A DNA stretch of 64,000 bases from Alloprevotella sp. (GCA_017478625.1 JAFVDF010000016.1:158787-222786); one strand, 5' to 3'; positions 53,401 through 61,785 are shown, counted from the stretch's first letter. Translations and numbers: made by a program. Notes: generated by a model from the letters alone, not told the origin.

Positions 53401-53776
53401 CTACGGCGTATCTGAGGCTTCCGCAGCCGCTCGCGATCTTGGTTATGTTACCATCAATGGTACAGACCGCATTGATCCCGAGAAGTGGTACAATACCATT
53501 GCTGGTGGTACGGCTATCGCACAGTATTACACATATAGTGCAACCAACGTACGCCTGCAGGAACTGAATGTAGGTTACAACATTCCTCGCAAATGGCTGG
53601 GCAATGTATGTGATGTACGTGTAGCCTTTGTAGGTCGCAACCTGTTTATGATTTATAACAAAGCTCCGTTCGATCCCGAATCTGTTGCTTCTACCGACAA
53701 CTTCTATCAAGGCATTGACTACTTTATCATGCCGTCGCTCCGCAACCTCGGTTTCAGCATCAACGTGAAGTTCTAA
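50423..53776 (+). CDS. SusC/RagA-type TonB-dependent glycan transporter with STN domain
   Basis: The outer-membrane importer of the locus. The 1117-aa protein has a signal peptide (about 1-23), an N-terminal STN signalling domain (about 24-100: VTLNAQNVTVKQAIEQLQKNTGYSF) that touches FecR in the periplasm, a carboxypeptidase-like domain (about 115-190: VSGHISDANGEPVVGASIRV), a plug with MRGTKSIMQSSNALYVIDGVP and the SusC-typical DIESMSVLSGAAAAALYGSEAANGAI, and a beta-barrel ending in NLGFSINVKF. The SusD gene starts 12 bp downstream. Regulation through STN, FecR and the ECF sigma is clear from gene order. Confidence 0.96.
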   Translation: MRNVTKVVLALFAAFCLNVSVMAQKVTLNAQNVTVKQAIEQLQKNTGYSFVFSSADVNTSKIVSVKANQQDLSAVVRQILAGQQNLDFEIQGKQIIVHKKNVATPVASGKTKRVSGHISDANGEPVVGASIRVHDGQAFTQTDGNGNFSIEAPENGLLDIRYIGYRPQTVKAEDGLNVSMQEYAQELEEAVVTALGIKRASKALSYNVQMVQSDDVTANKDANFVNSLSGKVAGLNINASSGGAGSISKVVMRGTKSIMQSSNALYVIDGVPMYAGNNTGSTEFGSQGTTEPIADINPDDIESMSVLSGAAAAALYGSEAANGAIVITTKKGKEGRLTVNYSNATEFSTALVLPEFQNRYGTGSVLQPETTVMSWGRALTADNNYGYNPRDDYFQTGVLEMNNVSLSAGNERNQVYASAAATHSKGIVPNNLYKRYNFNIRNTTSLLDDRLTLDLNASYIRQNDRNMINQGQYNNPVVGAYIFPRGNDWEDIQMYERWNPTRKINEQYWPVGDAGMVMQNPYWINYRNPRTNKKDRYMLGANVTYKILDWLNVSGRVRLDNAENIYQEQFYATTNTQLTGLSDRGYYSEQRTQNKQVYADILFSINKQFGDDLTLNANLGGSYTDTRMDYLQVGGPIADGSTTFGTDPVGLTNFFAVQNLSASRLGKMNAGWHERTKSIYASAELGYKNTYFLTLTGRNDWPSQLAGPNSNSKSFFYPSAGLSVILSELMPNLNRDYLSYLKVRASYASVGNPFSRYIANPRYEWNSATQTWSTTTQYPIYNLKPERTSSFEAGISARFFRNFTFDFTYYNAQTKNQTFNPQLSVSGYSALYIQTGSVRNQGIELSLGYKNNWGKFSWETGLTYSLNRNKILELADNAVNPATGERFSIDLLNMGGLGTSRFLLKKGGSMGDLYSLSDLRRDSNGNIYVDESGNITAVSITDPANYIKLGSVLPKGNLAWRNTLKYGNFDLSFLISARLGGVVFSRTQAMLDFYGVSEASAAARDLGYVTINGTDRIDPEKWYNTIAGGTAIAQYYTYSATNVRLQELNVGYNIPRKWLGNVCDVRVAFVGRNLFMIYNKAPFDPESVASTDNFYQGIDYFIMPSLRNLGFSINVKF

Positions 53777-53788
53777 TATAAGAGACTT

Positions 53789-55408
53789 ATGAAGAATATT
53801 ATGAATAAAGGTTTGATGGCGCTTGCTGTATTTGCATTTGCAGCCTGCACAAACGACTATTTGGATATTAACTCCAATCCTTATGAGCCAGGAAACCTGT
53901 CGGCTGATGACTACGCTCTGGGTTCTGCCATGAACAATCTGGCAGGTTGCGTAATCTCGCCCGACGTGAATACAACTCAGTTTACTGAGTGTCTGCAAGG
54001 TGGTCCGTTCAGCGGTTACTTTGCTGATTCAAACGACGGCTTTAACGATCGTGCACTTTCCCGCTACATCCCACGCGACGACTGGGCACGCGTACTTCTC
54101 AAGAGTGATCGTATCATCCCGACTCTCTATAGCAACCTGACCATGGTTAAGAACGCTGTTCAGGCCAGTGGCGATGAGACCCCGCTCGCAGTAGCAACGC
54201 TCATCAAAGTAGCTGCTATGGACCGTGTAACCGATGCTTTCGGTCCGATTCCTTATTCTCAGATTGGTGAGGACGGTAAGATTACCATTCCTTACGATTC
54301 TCAGGAAGAAGTGTATAATAAGTTCTTTGAAGAGATTGATGGTGCGCTCGAATACCTCAATGCTCATCCAGGAGCTGCTCTTACCGCTAGCGCCGACTAT
54401 ATATACAGTGGCGATATCTCCAAGTGGATCAAGTTTGGTAACTCTCTTAAACTTCGTCTTGCTATGCGTATTTCTTTTGTAAGTCCCGCATTGGCAAAAG
54501 AGAAGGCTGAGGAAGCTGTTGATCCCGCTAATGGTGGTGTGATAGAGGCTAATGCCGACAATGCTGCTTGGAACTACTTCGGAACCACGCAAAATCCGCT
54601 TTATGTAGCCACTCGCTACAATACGGCAGATGGATGCTTGACGGGTGGTGACACTCACGCAGCTGCAGACATCATCATGTATATGAATGGCTACAACGAC
54701 CCTCGTCGTGCTGCTTACTTTATCGAATCTGAGTGGACCGATGCTTCTGACAATATCATCCCCTATGTAGGTCTTCGTCATGGTATCGTAATTCCTGCCA
54801 ACGCCGTTACGCGCAAGTATAGTGGTGTAAATGTAACTCCAAGTGATCCTCTGAACTGGCTTTGCGCTGCAGAAGTTGCATTCCTCCGTGCAGAGGGTGC
54901 TGCTGTTCATGGCTTCAATATGGGTGGTTCTGCACAGGATTTCTATGAGCAGGGCATCCGTCTTTCCTTCGAACAATATGGAGTAGAAGGTGCAGATGCA
55001 TATATTGCACAGACTGGTCTTCCTTCTTCTGTTACTTATGTTGATCCCGCTGGCACTAATACTTTCAGTGGCGCCATCAACCTTGCACCTCTTGCTTGGG
55101 ACGATGCGGCAAGCACTGAGGCTAAGTTGGAACAAATTATCGTACAGAAATGGATTGCCAACTGGCAGAACGGTATGGAGTCTTGGGCTGACATCCGTCG
55201 CACGGGCTTCCCAGTTCTGATTCCGGCTTCTGATGCAGGTAACGCCAGTGGTGGTATCGTTGACAACCAGCTTGGTTGCCGTCGTCTGCCTTATCCTCTG
55301 GACGAATATGTAAGCAACGCTACCAACGTAACTTATGCTGTCAGCAACTACCTTCGTGGTACCGACAATATGGGTACTGACGTTTGGTGGGCAGGTAGAA
55401 GAAACTAA
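53789..55408 (+). CDS. SusD/RagB-type surface glycan-binding lipoprotein
   Basis: SusD is the lid that captures glycan over the SusC pore. The 539-aa protein has a lipobox with Cys20 (FAFAACTN) and the SusD-like helical repeat core (LYSNLTMVKNAVQASGDETP, WIKFGNSLKLRLAMRISF) with FLRAEGAAVHGF and a C-terminal RRLPYPLDEY. The pattern is the SusD_2-like subfamily that pairs with STN-type SusC. It lies 12 bp after susC and 37 bp before the GH18-like gene, in one operon. Confidence 0.94.
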   Translation: MKNIMNKGLMALAVFAFAACTNDYLDINSNPYEPGNLSADDYALGSAMNNLAGCVISPDVNTTQFTECLQGGPFSGYFADSNDGFNDRALSRYIPRDDWARVLLKSDRIIPTLYSNLTMVKNAVQASGDETPLAVATLIKVAAMDRVTDAFGPIPYSQIGEDGKITIPYDSQEEVYNKFFEEIDGALEYLNAHPGAALTASADYIYSGDISKWIKFGNSLKLRLAMRISFVSPALAKEKAEEAVDPANGGVIEANADNAAWNYFGTTQNPLYVATRYNTADGCLTGGDTHAAADIIMYMNGYNDPRRAAYFIESEWTDASDNIIPYVGLRHGIVIPANAVTRKYSGVNVTPSDPLNWLCAAEVAFLRAEGAAVHGFNMGGSAQDFYEQGIRLSFEQYGVEGADAYIAQTGLPSSVTYVDPAGTNTFSGAINLAPLAWDDAASTEAKLEQIIVQKWIANWQNGMESWADIRRTGFPVLIPASDAGNASGGIVDNQLGCRRLPYPLDEYVSNATNVTYAVSNYLRGTDNMGTDVWWAGRRN

Positions 55409-55445
55409 TTGTCGAACCCACTTTTAATTAGGTAATACAATTACT

Positions 55446-56471
55446 ATGAAAAGAAATATTATCAAATTCTTGTCGTTGGCTATGCTGCTGGTAGGTGCTA
55501 CTGCCTTTACAGCTTGCAACGATACGGAAGCCGTAGATTTGGTAGAGCCTTCTATCCAGAATCAGAATCCTGAGCTTTATGCCCAGTATCTGCAGAATCT
55601 GCGTGCTTATAAAAATAGCGAACACGTGCTGGTTTACACATGGTTCGACAACAGCAACAAGACGCCGAACTCTCGTGCCGAGCATATTGCCGACCTTCCC
55701 GACAGCGTGGACATTGTAGCTCTTACCAATCCCGAGGCTTTGGCTCAGTGGGAACTGCAGGAGATTCAGAGTTTGCGTTCGGAGAAAAACATCCGCTTTA
55801 TCTACGATGTGGATTTCGACGCTATCAAGGCTGACTACAATGCACTCTTGGAGGTTGCTACCGAAGAAGAGCCTGTCAGCACCGATTTTATCGGTTACCT
55901 AGTAGAAAATCTTGAAACAAAACTTTCCTTTGCTGATCGTTTTGGCTTTGACGGTATCTGCATTGCATATCAAGGTAAGAGCACGCGCCACATGCAGGCT
56001 GCCGCTCTCCGTGAGTATCAGGCTAACGAACGTGCTTTCTTTGGCATTCTGTCCAATTGGCACGCACGTCATCCGAATGCTCTTCTCACATTCTTTGGCA
56101 ATCCTCAGAATGTAGCAGACGCCACTCTCTTGGCCGACTGTCTGCACCTGCTCGTAGATGGTACTTCCAGCTTGAGCGCAGACGCCTTGACTCAGGCGCT
56201 TTTACTTGCACAGGTTGAGGATCTTACAGAACCTTCTTACGGCATTGTGGTAAACAACTTTGACGTAAATGACGAGAACGAGACCATCGGTTATTTCTCT
56301 GACGGTAGTTTTGCTGTAGATGGATTGGCTGTTTGGGCTCCGGAAGCACACGGTGATGTAAAAGTCCAGGCCGTAGGTGTTAAAGGCGTTTCTTCCGACT
56401 ATTTCGATGCTCAGAAGGTTTATAGCCACACCCGTGCTTTGATTTCCTCTGTTAACCCCCCGATTAAATAA
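55446..56471 (+). CDS. GH18-fold lipoprotein without catalytic acids, probable glycan-binding protein
   Basis: The 341-aa protein has a lipobox (TAFTAC, Cys24) and a GH18-like barrel: VLVYTWFDNSNKTP, IRFIYDVDFDAIKADY, FADRFGFDGICIAYQG. At the catalytic strand, active GH18 enzymes have DGxxxDxE; here D169-G-I-C-I-A174-Y-Q176, so both the Asp and the Glu proton donor are replaced. It should therefore bind rather than cut. Its place after SusD matches the surface glycan-binding protein BT3985 of the B. thetaiotaomicron N-glycan locus. Expected on the cell surface. Confidence 0.82.
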   Translation: MKRNIIKFLSLAMLLVGATAFTACNDTEAVDLVEPSIQNQNPELYAQYLQNLRAYKNSEHVLVYTWFDNSNKTPNSRAEHIADLPDSVDIVALTNPEALAQWELQEIQSLRSEKNIRFIYDVDFDAIKADYNALLEVATEEEPVSTDFIGYLVENLETKLSFADRFGFDGICIAYQGKSTRHMQAAALREYQANERAFFGILSNWHARHPNALLTFFGNPQNVADATLLADCLHLLVDGTSSLSADALTQALLLAQVEDLTEPSYGIVVNNFDVNDENETIGYFSDGSFAVDGLAVWAPEAHGDVKVQAVGVKGVSSDYFDAQKVYSHTRALISSVNPPIK

Positions 56472-56492
56472 TTTTGAAGGAGATATAAGATT

Positions 56493-57638
56493 ATGAAACA
56501 CATAGTTAAATTGTTTTCTGCCGCCTTTGCAGTTGTAGCCCTGAGTTCTGTGGCTGTTTCTTGCGACGACGATATGGAAACCTACGACAACAAAGCTTTC
56601 ATTACCTCCGAAAAAGTGCATACCATCGTAGTTAAAGGCTCAAACAACGAGGAAGATGGCGTCATCAAGACGGCTATCGCTCAGCGTGAGGCTCAAGACG
56701 TGGTTGTGACCTATGGAGTGGATGCTTCTCAGGTAACTTCTTACAACGAGCAGTATGGTGAGGAAGCAGTTATTGTTCCTGAGGAAAATTATGAAGTAGA
56801 TGGTTTTACTTCTACCATATTGGCTGGTGCCTTGCAAGGTAATGATGTAACAATCCACTTTAAGGACCTCAATGATTTGGACCGCGAAGTAGTTTACGTT
56901 CTCCCGGTAGTTGTTAAGTCTAGCACGCTGGAAGTGCTCCGCAGTACGAAGACCGCGTTCTTTGTAATCCGTGGTGGTGCTCTCGTAAACTCTGCAGCTG
57001 ATATCACACGCAACTATCTCTCTCTGAAGTCTCCGGGTTCTGCCACCTCTTTGGGTAGTTTGAACCAACTGACGGCAGAGTGCTTAGTTCGGGTTACTGT
57101 TTTCGGAAAACTCATTAGCACCATTATGGGTCGTGAAGGTAACTTCCTGATTCGTATCGGTGACGCCGGTGTTCCCGATAACCAGATTCAGCTCGCTACG
57201 TCTAATGGTAACGTTACTGACGCCGCGTGGGTTGTTCCTACAGGCGAATGGGCTCATGTTGCGGTAACCTTTGATCGCACAAACGGTGCAACCGATGTGT
57301 ATATCAATGGTGTGCACAAAGGTGCTACGCAATATTCCAGCTATCGTAACGCAGTCAATTGGAATACCTCCGATTTCTACGTAGGTAAGTCTTATGATGA
57401 CAACCGCTGGCTGGAGGGTCTTATCTGTGAAGCACGTATTTGGAACCGTGTTCTAACAGCAGAAGAAATCCAGGCTAAGAACCACTTCTTCATGGCTGAT
57501 CCCGAAGATGAAGACCTTGCTGCTTACTGGAAGTTCGACGAAGGTGCAGGACGCGAGATTGCTGACCACACCGCCAATGGCAATGCTCTTCAGGCAAATG
57601 TCGTTCCGGGTTGGAAGGCTGTTTCACTTCCCGAATAG
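56493..57638 (+). CDS. DUF1735 and LamG-type lipoprotein, probable glycan-binding protein
   Basis: The 381-aa protein has a lipobox (VAVSC, Cys24), an N-terminal DUF1735 Ig-like domain (about 35-155: VVVTYGVDASQVTSYNEQYG, VYVLPVVVKSS) and a C-terminal concanavalin/LamG domain (about 190-375: GEWAHVAVTFDRTNGATDVYINGVHKG, EARIWNRVLTAEEI). LamG-fold domains commonly bind sugars; no catalytic residues are apparent. It corresponds in position and domains to BT3986-type surface binding proteins. 21 bp follows the preceding gene and 52 bp precedes the GH18 gene. Confidence 0.85.
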   Translation: MKHIVKLFSAAFAVVALSSVAVSCDDDMETYDNKAFITSEKVHTIVVKGSNNEEDGVIKTAIAQREAQDVVVTYGVDASQVTSYNEQYGEEAVIVPEENYEVDGFTSTILAGALQGNDVTIHFKDLNDLDREVVYVLPVVVKSSTLEVLRSTKTAFFVIRGGALVNSAADITRNYLSLKSPGSATSLGSLNQLTAECLVRVTVFGKLISTIMGREGNFLIRIGDAGVPDNQIQLATSNGNVTDAAWVVPTGEWAHVAVTFDRTNGATDVYINGVHKGATQYSSYRNAVNWNTSDFYVGKSYDDNRWLEGLICEARIWNRVLTAEEIQAKNHFFMADPEDEDLAAYWKFDEGAGREIADHTANGNALQANVVPGWKAVSLPE

Positions 57639-57690
57639 TCTTATTGGTTTAACACAGTATAAGAAACACTCTTAAAATATAAATAAAGAT

Positions 57691-59139
57691 ATGAAATCAT
57701 ATATTTTGGCATTACTCGTCGGCGCAGGTGCTCTGCTTTCGACTGCTTGTGAAGACGATGTGCAGGTAGGTACTGTTGATGAAACCAATTATCAACTTGC
57801 CAACGATGCGCTTGGCTATATTGCCGACCAAAAGGGTAACCGTTCGTTCCCCACGCTGGAGTTCCGTAGCGCAGGCGACGTGCAGCTGACACTCCACGCT
57901 CGTCAGGCTGCCTCTCAGAACATTGAACTTACGGCAGTCTATGATGCTTCTGTTCTCGAGGCTTACAATCAGGCTAATGATACCGAGTTCGAAGCTATCC
58001 CTCAGAGCGACATCACGTTGTCCGATGCCGGCGTATTTACGCTGGTAGCCGGCGCTGTTGAGTCCACCGCACTGAACATCCATGTAGTAAGCGACGGAAG
58101 TCGTGACCACTCTGCAGCTTATGCTATTCCTTTGCGCTTTACCGCATCCAATGGTGCTGTTCTTCCAGTGGCTGACCAGACCAAAATTGTTTGGGTAACC
58201 GACTTGACCGGTCTGGCTACTGGCGCAGCAAAGGTTACATACGACTCAAGTGGTAATCCTACTGAGCCTGTATTCGTATTCTCCTGCATGGAGGTCAATG
58301 ATACGAACCCGCTCAATAACCTCTGCTTCACACTTTCCGAAACAGGTGCTCCGCTGATTGATGGTGTGATCTTGTTCTCTTCTAATATCAACTACAATGC
58401 CGAGACCGGCCGCGTATATGTATATCACAATGAGAACTGTACCGCTATCTTCAACAACCGCGCCAAATACTTGAAGCCGTTGAAAGACCGTGGCATGAAA
58501 GTGTATCTCTCCATCTTGGGTAACCACGACGCTTCTGGTGTGGCCAATCTGGCTGACGAGACAGCACGTGAGTACGCAAAAGAAGTCAAGGCTATCTGCG
58601 ATGCATACGATTTGGATGGCGTAATGCTCGATGATGAGTATTCCGACTATGCTGCTGCTGCCGGCATACCAGGTTTTGTAACGCGCAGTTACAATGCTAT
58701 TGCACGTCTCTACTACGAGATGAAGAAGATTATGCCTACTCGTGATATGATCGTTTACCAATACGGTTACACTCCGAGTGGCGTTACGCTCACGGAAGAG
58801 GACGGAACACAGATTGCCGCAGGTGAGTATATTGACTACGTGCTCCATGACTATGGCCAGTCTTCTGACGTAACCTCTCGTTACCCGGGTCTGCCTTATT
58901 CTCACTTAGGCTTGTATTCTCAGGAATATACCGGACGCTCTTGGTGCTCCGATACAAACTTGCAACGCCTTGTGAACAACGGTTCTCGTACGCACATGAT
59001 TTTTGCTATGGACCCCAACCGCTCCAACTACTCCCGTCAGCTCCAGTCTATGCAGAGCATGGCTCGCATATTCTATGGTGAACAACTCGTGGTAGAAGAA
59101 GCTCCGGGTGGAGGTTTCTATCAGAAAGATTGGAACTAA
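57691..59139 (+). CDS. DUF1735 and GH18 endo-beta-N-acetylglucosaminidase lipoprotein
   Basis: The enzyme of the locus, expected to cut the chitobiose core of N-glycans at the cell surface. The 482-aa protein has a lipobox (LSTAC, Cys20), a DUF1735 domain (about 45-165: VYDASVLEAYNQANDTEFEAIP), and a GH18 barrel (about 190-470). The catalytic strand reads D309-G-V-M-L-D314-D-E316, with the required Asp and Glu intact; KVYLSILGNHDASG and YQYGYTPSG are typical of the EndoH/BT3987 group. Specificity for high-mannose glycans is inferred from similarity and locus order only. Confidence 0.9.
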   Translation: MKSYILALLVGAGALLSTACEDDVQVGTVDETNYQLANDALGYIADQKGNRSFPTLEFRSAGDVQLTLHARQAASQNIELTAVYDASVLEAYNQANDTEFEAIPQSDITLSDAGVFTLVAGAVESTALNIHVVSDGSRDHSAAYAIPLRFTASNGAVLPVADQTKIVWVTDLTGLATGAAKVTYDSSGNPTEPVFVFSCMEVNDTNPLNNLCFTLSETGAPLIDGVILFSSNINYNAETGRVYVYHNENCTAIFNNRAKYLKPLKDRGMKVYLSILGNHDASGVANLADETAREYAKEVKAICDAYDLDGVMLDDEYSDYAAAAGIPGFVTRSYNAIARLYYEMKKIMPTRDMIVYQYGYTPSGVTLTEEDGTQIAAGEYIDYVLHDYGQSSDVTSRYPGLPYSHLGLYSQEYTGRSWCSDTNLQRLVNNGSRTHMIFAMDPNRSNYSRQLQSMQSMARIFYGEQLVVEEAPGGGFYQKDWN

Positions 59140-59178
59140 TAGCCTATATTTCAACTCAACGATTAAAAATCAGAAATT

Positions 59179-60162
59179 ATGAAATATTTCAATAAAACGT
59201 TAGTATCCCTTCTGGCTCTTTGTGCTTTCACTTTCTCGTTTACATCTTGCGATAATGACGATGATAACGTGGTTGGTTCTGAGATTCCCGATTTCGAACT
59301 GGCTTCTGAGCAGATGAGAGTGAAGATTGGTACTGAAAACAAGCAAGCTATTGACGTGGAGAGTGGTGCAGGCGAGTATGCTGCCTATTCCCTCGACGAA
59401 ACGATTGCTCAGGTAGTAGAAGAAGATGGCCAGGTATTTATTGAGGGCTTACGCAACGGTCAGACAACGATTATCGTTTCCGATGCAGGAAGTCGTTATC
59501 GCCGTATCGCCGTATCGGTTTATACCACCGAGGTGCTGACCCTTTCTGAAACCAGCTTTAACCTTGAAGCACCTCTGGGCTTCAATGCTACGGCCGAGGC
59601 CAGCGTGGTTCTTGGTAATGGTGAATATACCATTGAAAGCGACAACGCAGCCGTTACGGCATCTATTGATGCAGAAACGGGCGAAATCACTATCAACGGT
59701 CGTGGTCGTCTGGAAGAATACACCGCTGTGGTTACTGTAACAGACTGCACGGGTATCTCCGCAACAATCGAAGTTACCGTAGTGGGTTCTACCACTCCGT
59801 TTACAGCTGACGATCTTGATGCCATCAAGGCAAACAATACCGTGGGTATCACGTTCGATAATGGACGCGACGATTTGTATAATTACGGCACGAATGTAGC
59901 CGCTGTACAGAGTAACGGTAAGATGCGTGTAGGTATTACTTTCTATAGCTATTACTACACTTATGTGGAGTATAATGGCGACTTGACGGTTGGCACGAAG
60001 ACCGATGGTACGTTCTCTGCTAATTATTCTTGGCGTTATTCTCAGCAGGCTTGTGATGTAGAAGTAATTCAGAATACGGGCAGTCGTATTTGGATTATAT
60101 TCTCATGGGTAGATATGGAGAACGAAACGCTGCATCGCGGTTATATCATCCAGAATATCTAA
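59179..60162 (+). CDS. Lipoprotein with bacterial Ig-like domains, unknown function
   Basis: The 327-aa protein has a lipobox (FTFSFTSC, Cys24) followed by an Asp/Asn stretch that acts as a surface-export signal in Bacteroidetes. Two Ig-like domains follow (about 40-115 and 118-200: LNGQTTIIVSDAGSRYRRIAV-like and ITINGRGRLEEYTAVVTV) and a beta-rich C-terminal part with many Tyr/Trp (SYYYTYVEYNGDL, ANYSWRYSQQ). It is the last gene of the locus and could be an extra glycan-binding protein. I do not recognise the C-terminal domain. Confidence 0.75.
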   Translation: MKYFNKTLVSLLALCAFTFSFTSCDNDDDNVVGSEIPDFELASEQMRVKIGTENKQAIDVESGAGEYAAYSLDETIAQVVEEDGQVFIEGLRNGQTTIIVSDAGSRYRRIAVSVYTTEVLTLSETSFNLEAPLGFNATAEASVVLGNGEYTIESDNAAVTASIDAETGEITINGRGRLEEYTAVVTVTDCTGISATIEVTVVGSTTPFTADDLDAIKANNTVGITFDNGRDDLYNYGTNVAAVQSNGKMRVGITFYSYYYTYVEYNGDLTVGTKTDGTFSANYSWRYSQQACDVEVIQNTGSRIWIIFSWVDMENETLHRGYIIQNI

Positions 60163-60176
60163 GCAACGAAATCAGC

Positions 60177-60225
60177 GGGAGTAGCGCAAGGATTCAATCT
60201 GAGTGCTACTCTCCTTATCCTTTTC
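60177..60225 (+). terminator. Possible terminator of the glycan locus
   Basis: GAGTAGC (60179-60185) pairs with GCTACTC (60205-60211), with flanking GG/CC and a T-rich tail. The loop is long, so this is moderate evidence. Confidence 0.45.
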
Positions 60226-60550
60226 TCTGTTCGGAGTGTCCTCTTGCAGGATGCTCCGAACTTATTTTTGTACACCCTGCAACTCCTGCACTCTCTCATA
60301 CCGTTATGCCATCTTGCGCTTATTGCTCTATATCTTTCCGTTTCGACATATAATCTATCCGTTTTCCGTCTGTTGTCCTTTCTTTTCTCCTTCTGGCCCA
60401 TTAGCTTCCGCCAGTTGCATATCCGTTCCAGTCCATCGCTCTTTCGTTCCATTCCGATGCCTTTCGCCGAGCCCCTTCCCCGCCGTGGAGCACCCGTCCT
60501 ACGTGCTTGTTAGGGCCACCTTTCCCTTCATCCGGCGCGTGGTGGAAAAC

Positions 60551-60668
60551 ACGGTATAATGGAGTAGGAAAATCCCATTATGCAATCTGAAAAAAGAATT
60601 ATGGAATCTGAAAATCCGCTTATGCAATTTCAAAATTACATAAGCGGATTTTTTCGTCCTATAATGCC
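60551..60668. repeat. Cluster of ATTATG-motif copies with an embedded hairpin
   Basis: Five copies lie within 120 bp: TATAATGGAG near 60554, CATTATGCAATCTGAAAA (60576-60593), ATTATGGAATCTGAAAAT (60598-60615), CTTATGCAATTTCAAAAT (60619-60636) and TATAATGCC at 60660-60668. The middle three are direct repeats about 21 bp apart. The rest of 60226-61034 holds no gene that I can support. Confidence 0.65.
60611..60654. terminator. Strong intrinsic hairpin with A-run and T-run
   Basis: AAAATCCGCTTATG (60611-60624) pairs perfectly over 14 bp with CATAAGCGGATTTT (60639-60652), followed by further T. It can terminate in both directions. Confidence 0.85.
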
Positions 60669-60932
60669 ACTGGTGCAGGGTGGGGCAGAATGAGTCGGCG
60701 GACAATGTGCCGTTTGTGAAAAGGTCGCTGTTGCAGGTTGAGAGCTCTGTGCATCCGCTTCACAACTGTATTAAGCGACGCTAAAGTTCAGCCTTTTTGT
60801 CACCTGCCGACCTTTGCTCTTTCGGTAGGAAGGACTTGTTATTATATAGCATTAACATTTAACATATTCAGCGCATTTAACGGCTTAATATAATTAATAA
60901 GTAATTTATTTTAGTTAAATATTGTAAAAAAT

Positions 60933-60961
60933 GGGGGGGGTAATTTCTTTGACTAACTTCG
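60933..60961 (+). promoter_or_regulatory. G8 tract and -7 box upstream of the WcaF-like gene
   Basis: A run of eight G (60933-60940) sits where the -33/-7 spacer begins, 13 bases before TAACTTCG (60954-60961), a TAnnTTCG -7 variant. Length change in the tract would alter promoter spacing. The ATG of the acetyltransferase lies 230 bases further on. Confidence 0.45.
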
Positions 60962-61034
60962 CACCAAAATTCCTCAGTAAGCGCAGTCTGACGGGCGTTA
61001 TAAGTTTGTGGAAAATTCAACCGTCAAGAAGTAG

Positions 61035-61178
61035 ATGAACCCTCTTTTAATGAGACAACGGCAATATCTGACGAAAAGGAATGACGGTCTGGCACACATT
61101 CTAATGCCTGTGGAAAGGCGAGAAGAACCTGCGCTTCGCTTTTGCAATACTACAACCTCCCTCTGTGGATGGAGTTAA
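61035..61178 (+). CDS. Possible 47-aa small ORF in the WcaF-like leader
   Basis: A short frame starts MNPLLMRQRQYLTKRNDGL and ends in LCGWS, 13 bases before the acetyltransferase ATG. It is basic, has no signal peptide and no recognised family. It is downstream of the predicted promoter, so it would be in the same transcript, but there is no other coding evidence. Confidence 0.25.
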   Translation: MNPLLMRQRQYLTKRNDGLAHILMPVERREEPALRFCNTTTSLCGWS

Positions 61179-61191
61179 GGCTTGAATAGCT

Positions 61192-61767
61192 ATGGATGAG
61201 ATTAAAGTTGATTTGTCAAAATATCACAACTCCCTCGGGCGCAAACATCAATTAGTGCGCGTGGCGTGGAGTGTGACTTGGACGCTTTTCGCCCGCCCTC
61301 TGCCGAGGAGCCTGGGTAGTGGATGGAAACGGTTTCTCTTGCGGGCGTTTGGTGCAAAGCTGGCCGGAAGTGCGGTGGTCTATTCTTCGGCCAAGGTGTA
61401 CTATCCTGCGAACTTGACAATGGGAGAACATTCCTGTCTAGCTTCTGAGGTGGACTGTTATAATGTAGCCCCCGTCACGATAGAGTCCAATGTGACAGTT
61501 TCGCAAGGGGCATATCTCTGCACGGCAAGTCATGATATTTCAGACCCTAAGCACCACTTGACCACGGCACCTATTGTTATCAAGAGCCAGGCCTGGGTGG
61601 CTGCAGATGCGTTTATTGGAATGGGAGTTACCGTGGGGGAAGGCGCAGTCGTCGGCGCGAGAGCCTGCGTGTTCAAAGATGTGGAGCCCTGGACGGTGGT
61701 AGGTGGAAACCCTTCTCAGTATATAAAAAAGCGGAGAGTCAAGTATGAAGTGAACCCCGAGAGTTAG
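61192..61767 (+). CDS. WcaF-like hexapeptide-repeat acetyltransferase
   Basis: A left-handed beta-helix O-acetyltransferase likely to modify a surface polysaccharide. The 191-aa protein resembles colanic-acid acetyltransferase WcaF: LVRVAWSVTWTLFARPLPR and WKRFLLRAFGAKL (N-terminal), then hexapeptide turns (SSAKVYYPANLTMGEHSCLASEVDCYN, NVTVSQGAYLCTASHDISDP with the catalytic His) and VVGARACVFKDVEPWTVVGGNP. It is isolated from any polysaccharide cluster in this window. A terminator overlaps its stop codon. Confidence 0.88.
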   Translation: MDEIKVDLSKYHNSLGRKHQLVRVAWSVTWTLFARPLPRSLGSGWKRFLLRAFGAKLAGSAVVYSSAKVYYPANLTMGEHSCLASEVDCYNVAPVTIESNVTVSQGAYLCTASHDISDPKHHLTTAPIVIKSQAWVAADAFIGMGVTVGEGAVVGARACVFKDVEPWTVVGGNPSQYIKKRRVKYEVNPES

Positions 61768-61785
61768 ACAGAACTTTCGGGGTTT
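61753..61785 (+). terminator. Terminator overlapping the WcaF-like stop codon
   Basis: A 13-bp stem AACCCCGAGAGTT with AACTTTCGGGGTT (one G-T pair) followed by TTTATTCT. The left arm includes the last sense codons. Confidence 0.85.
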
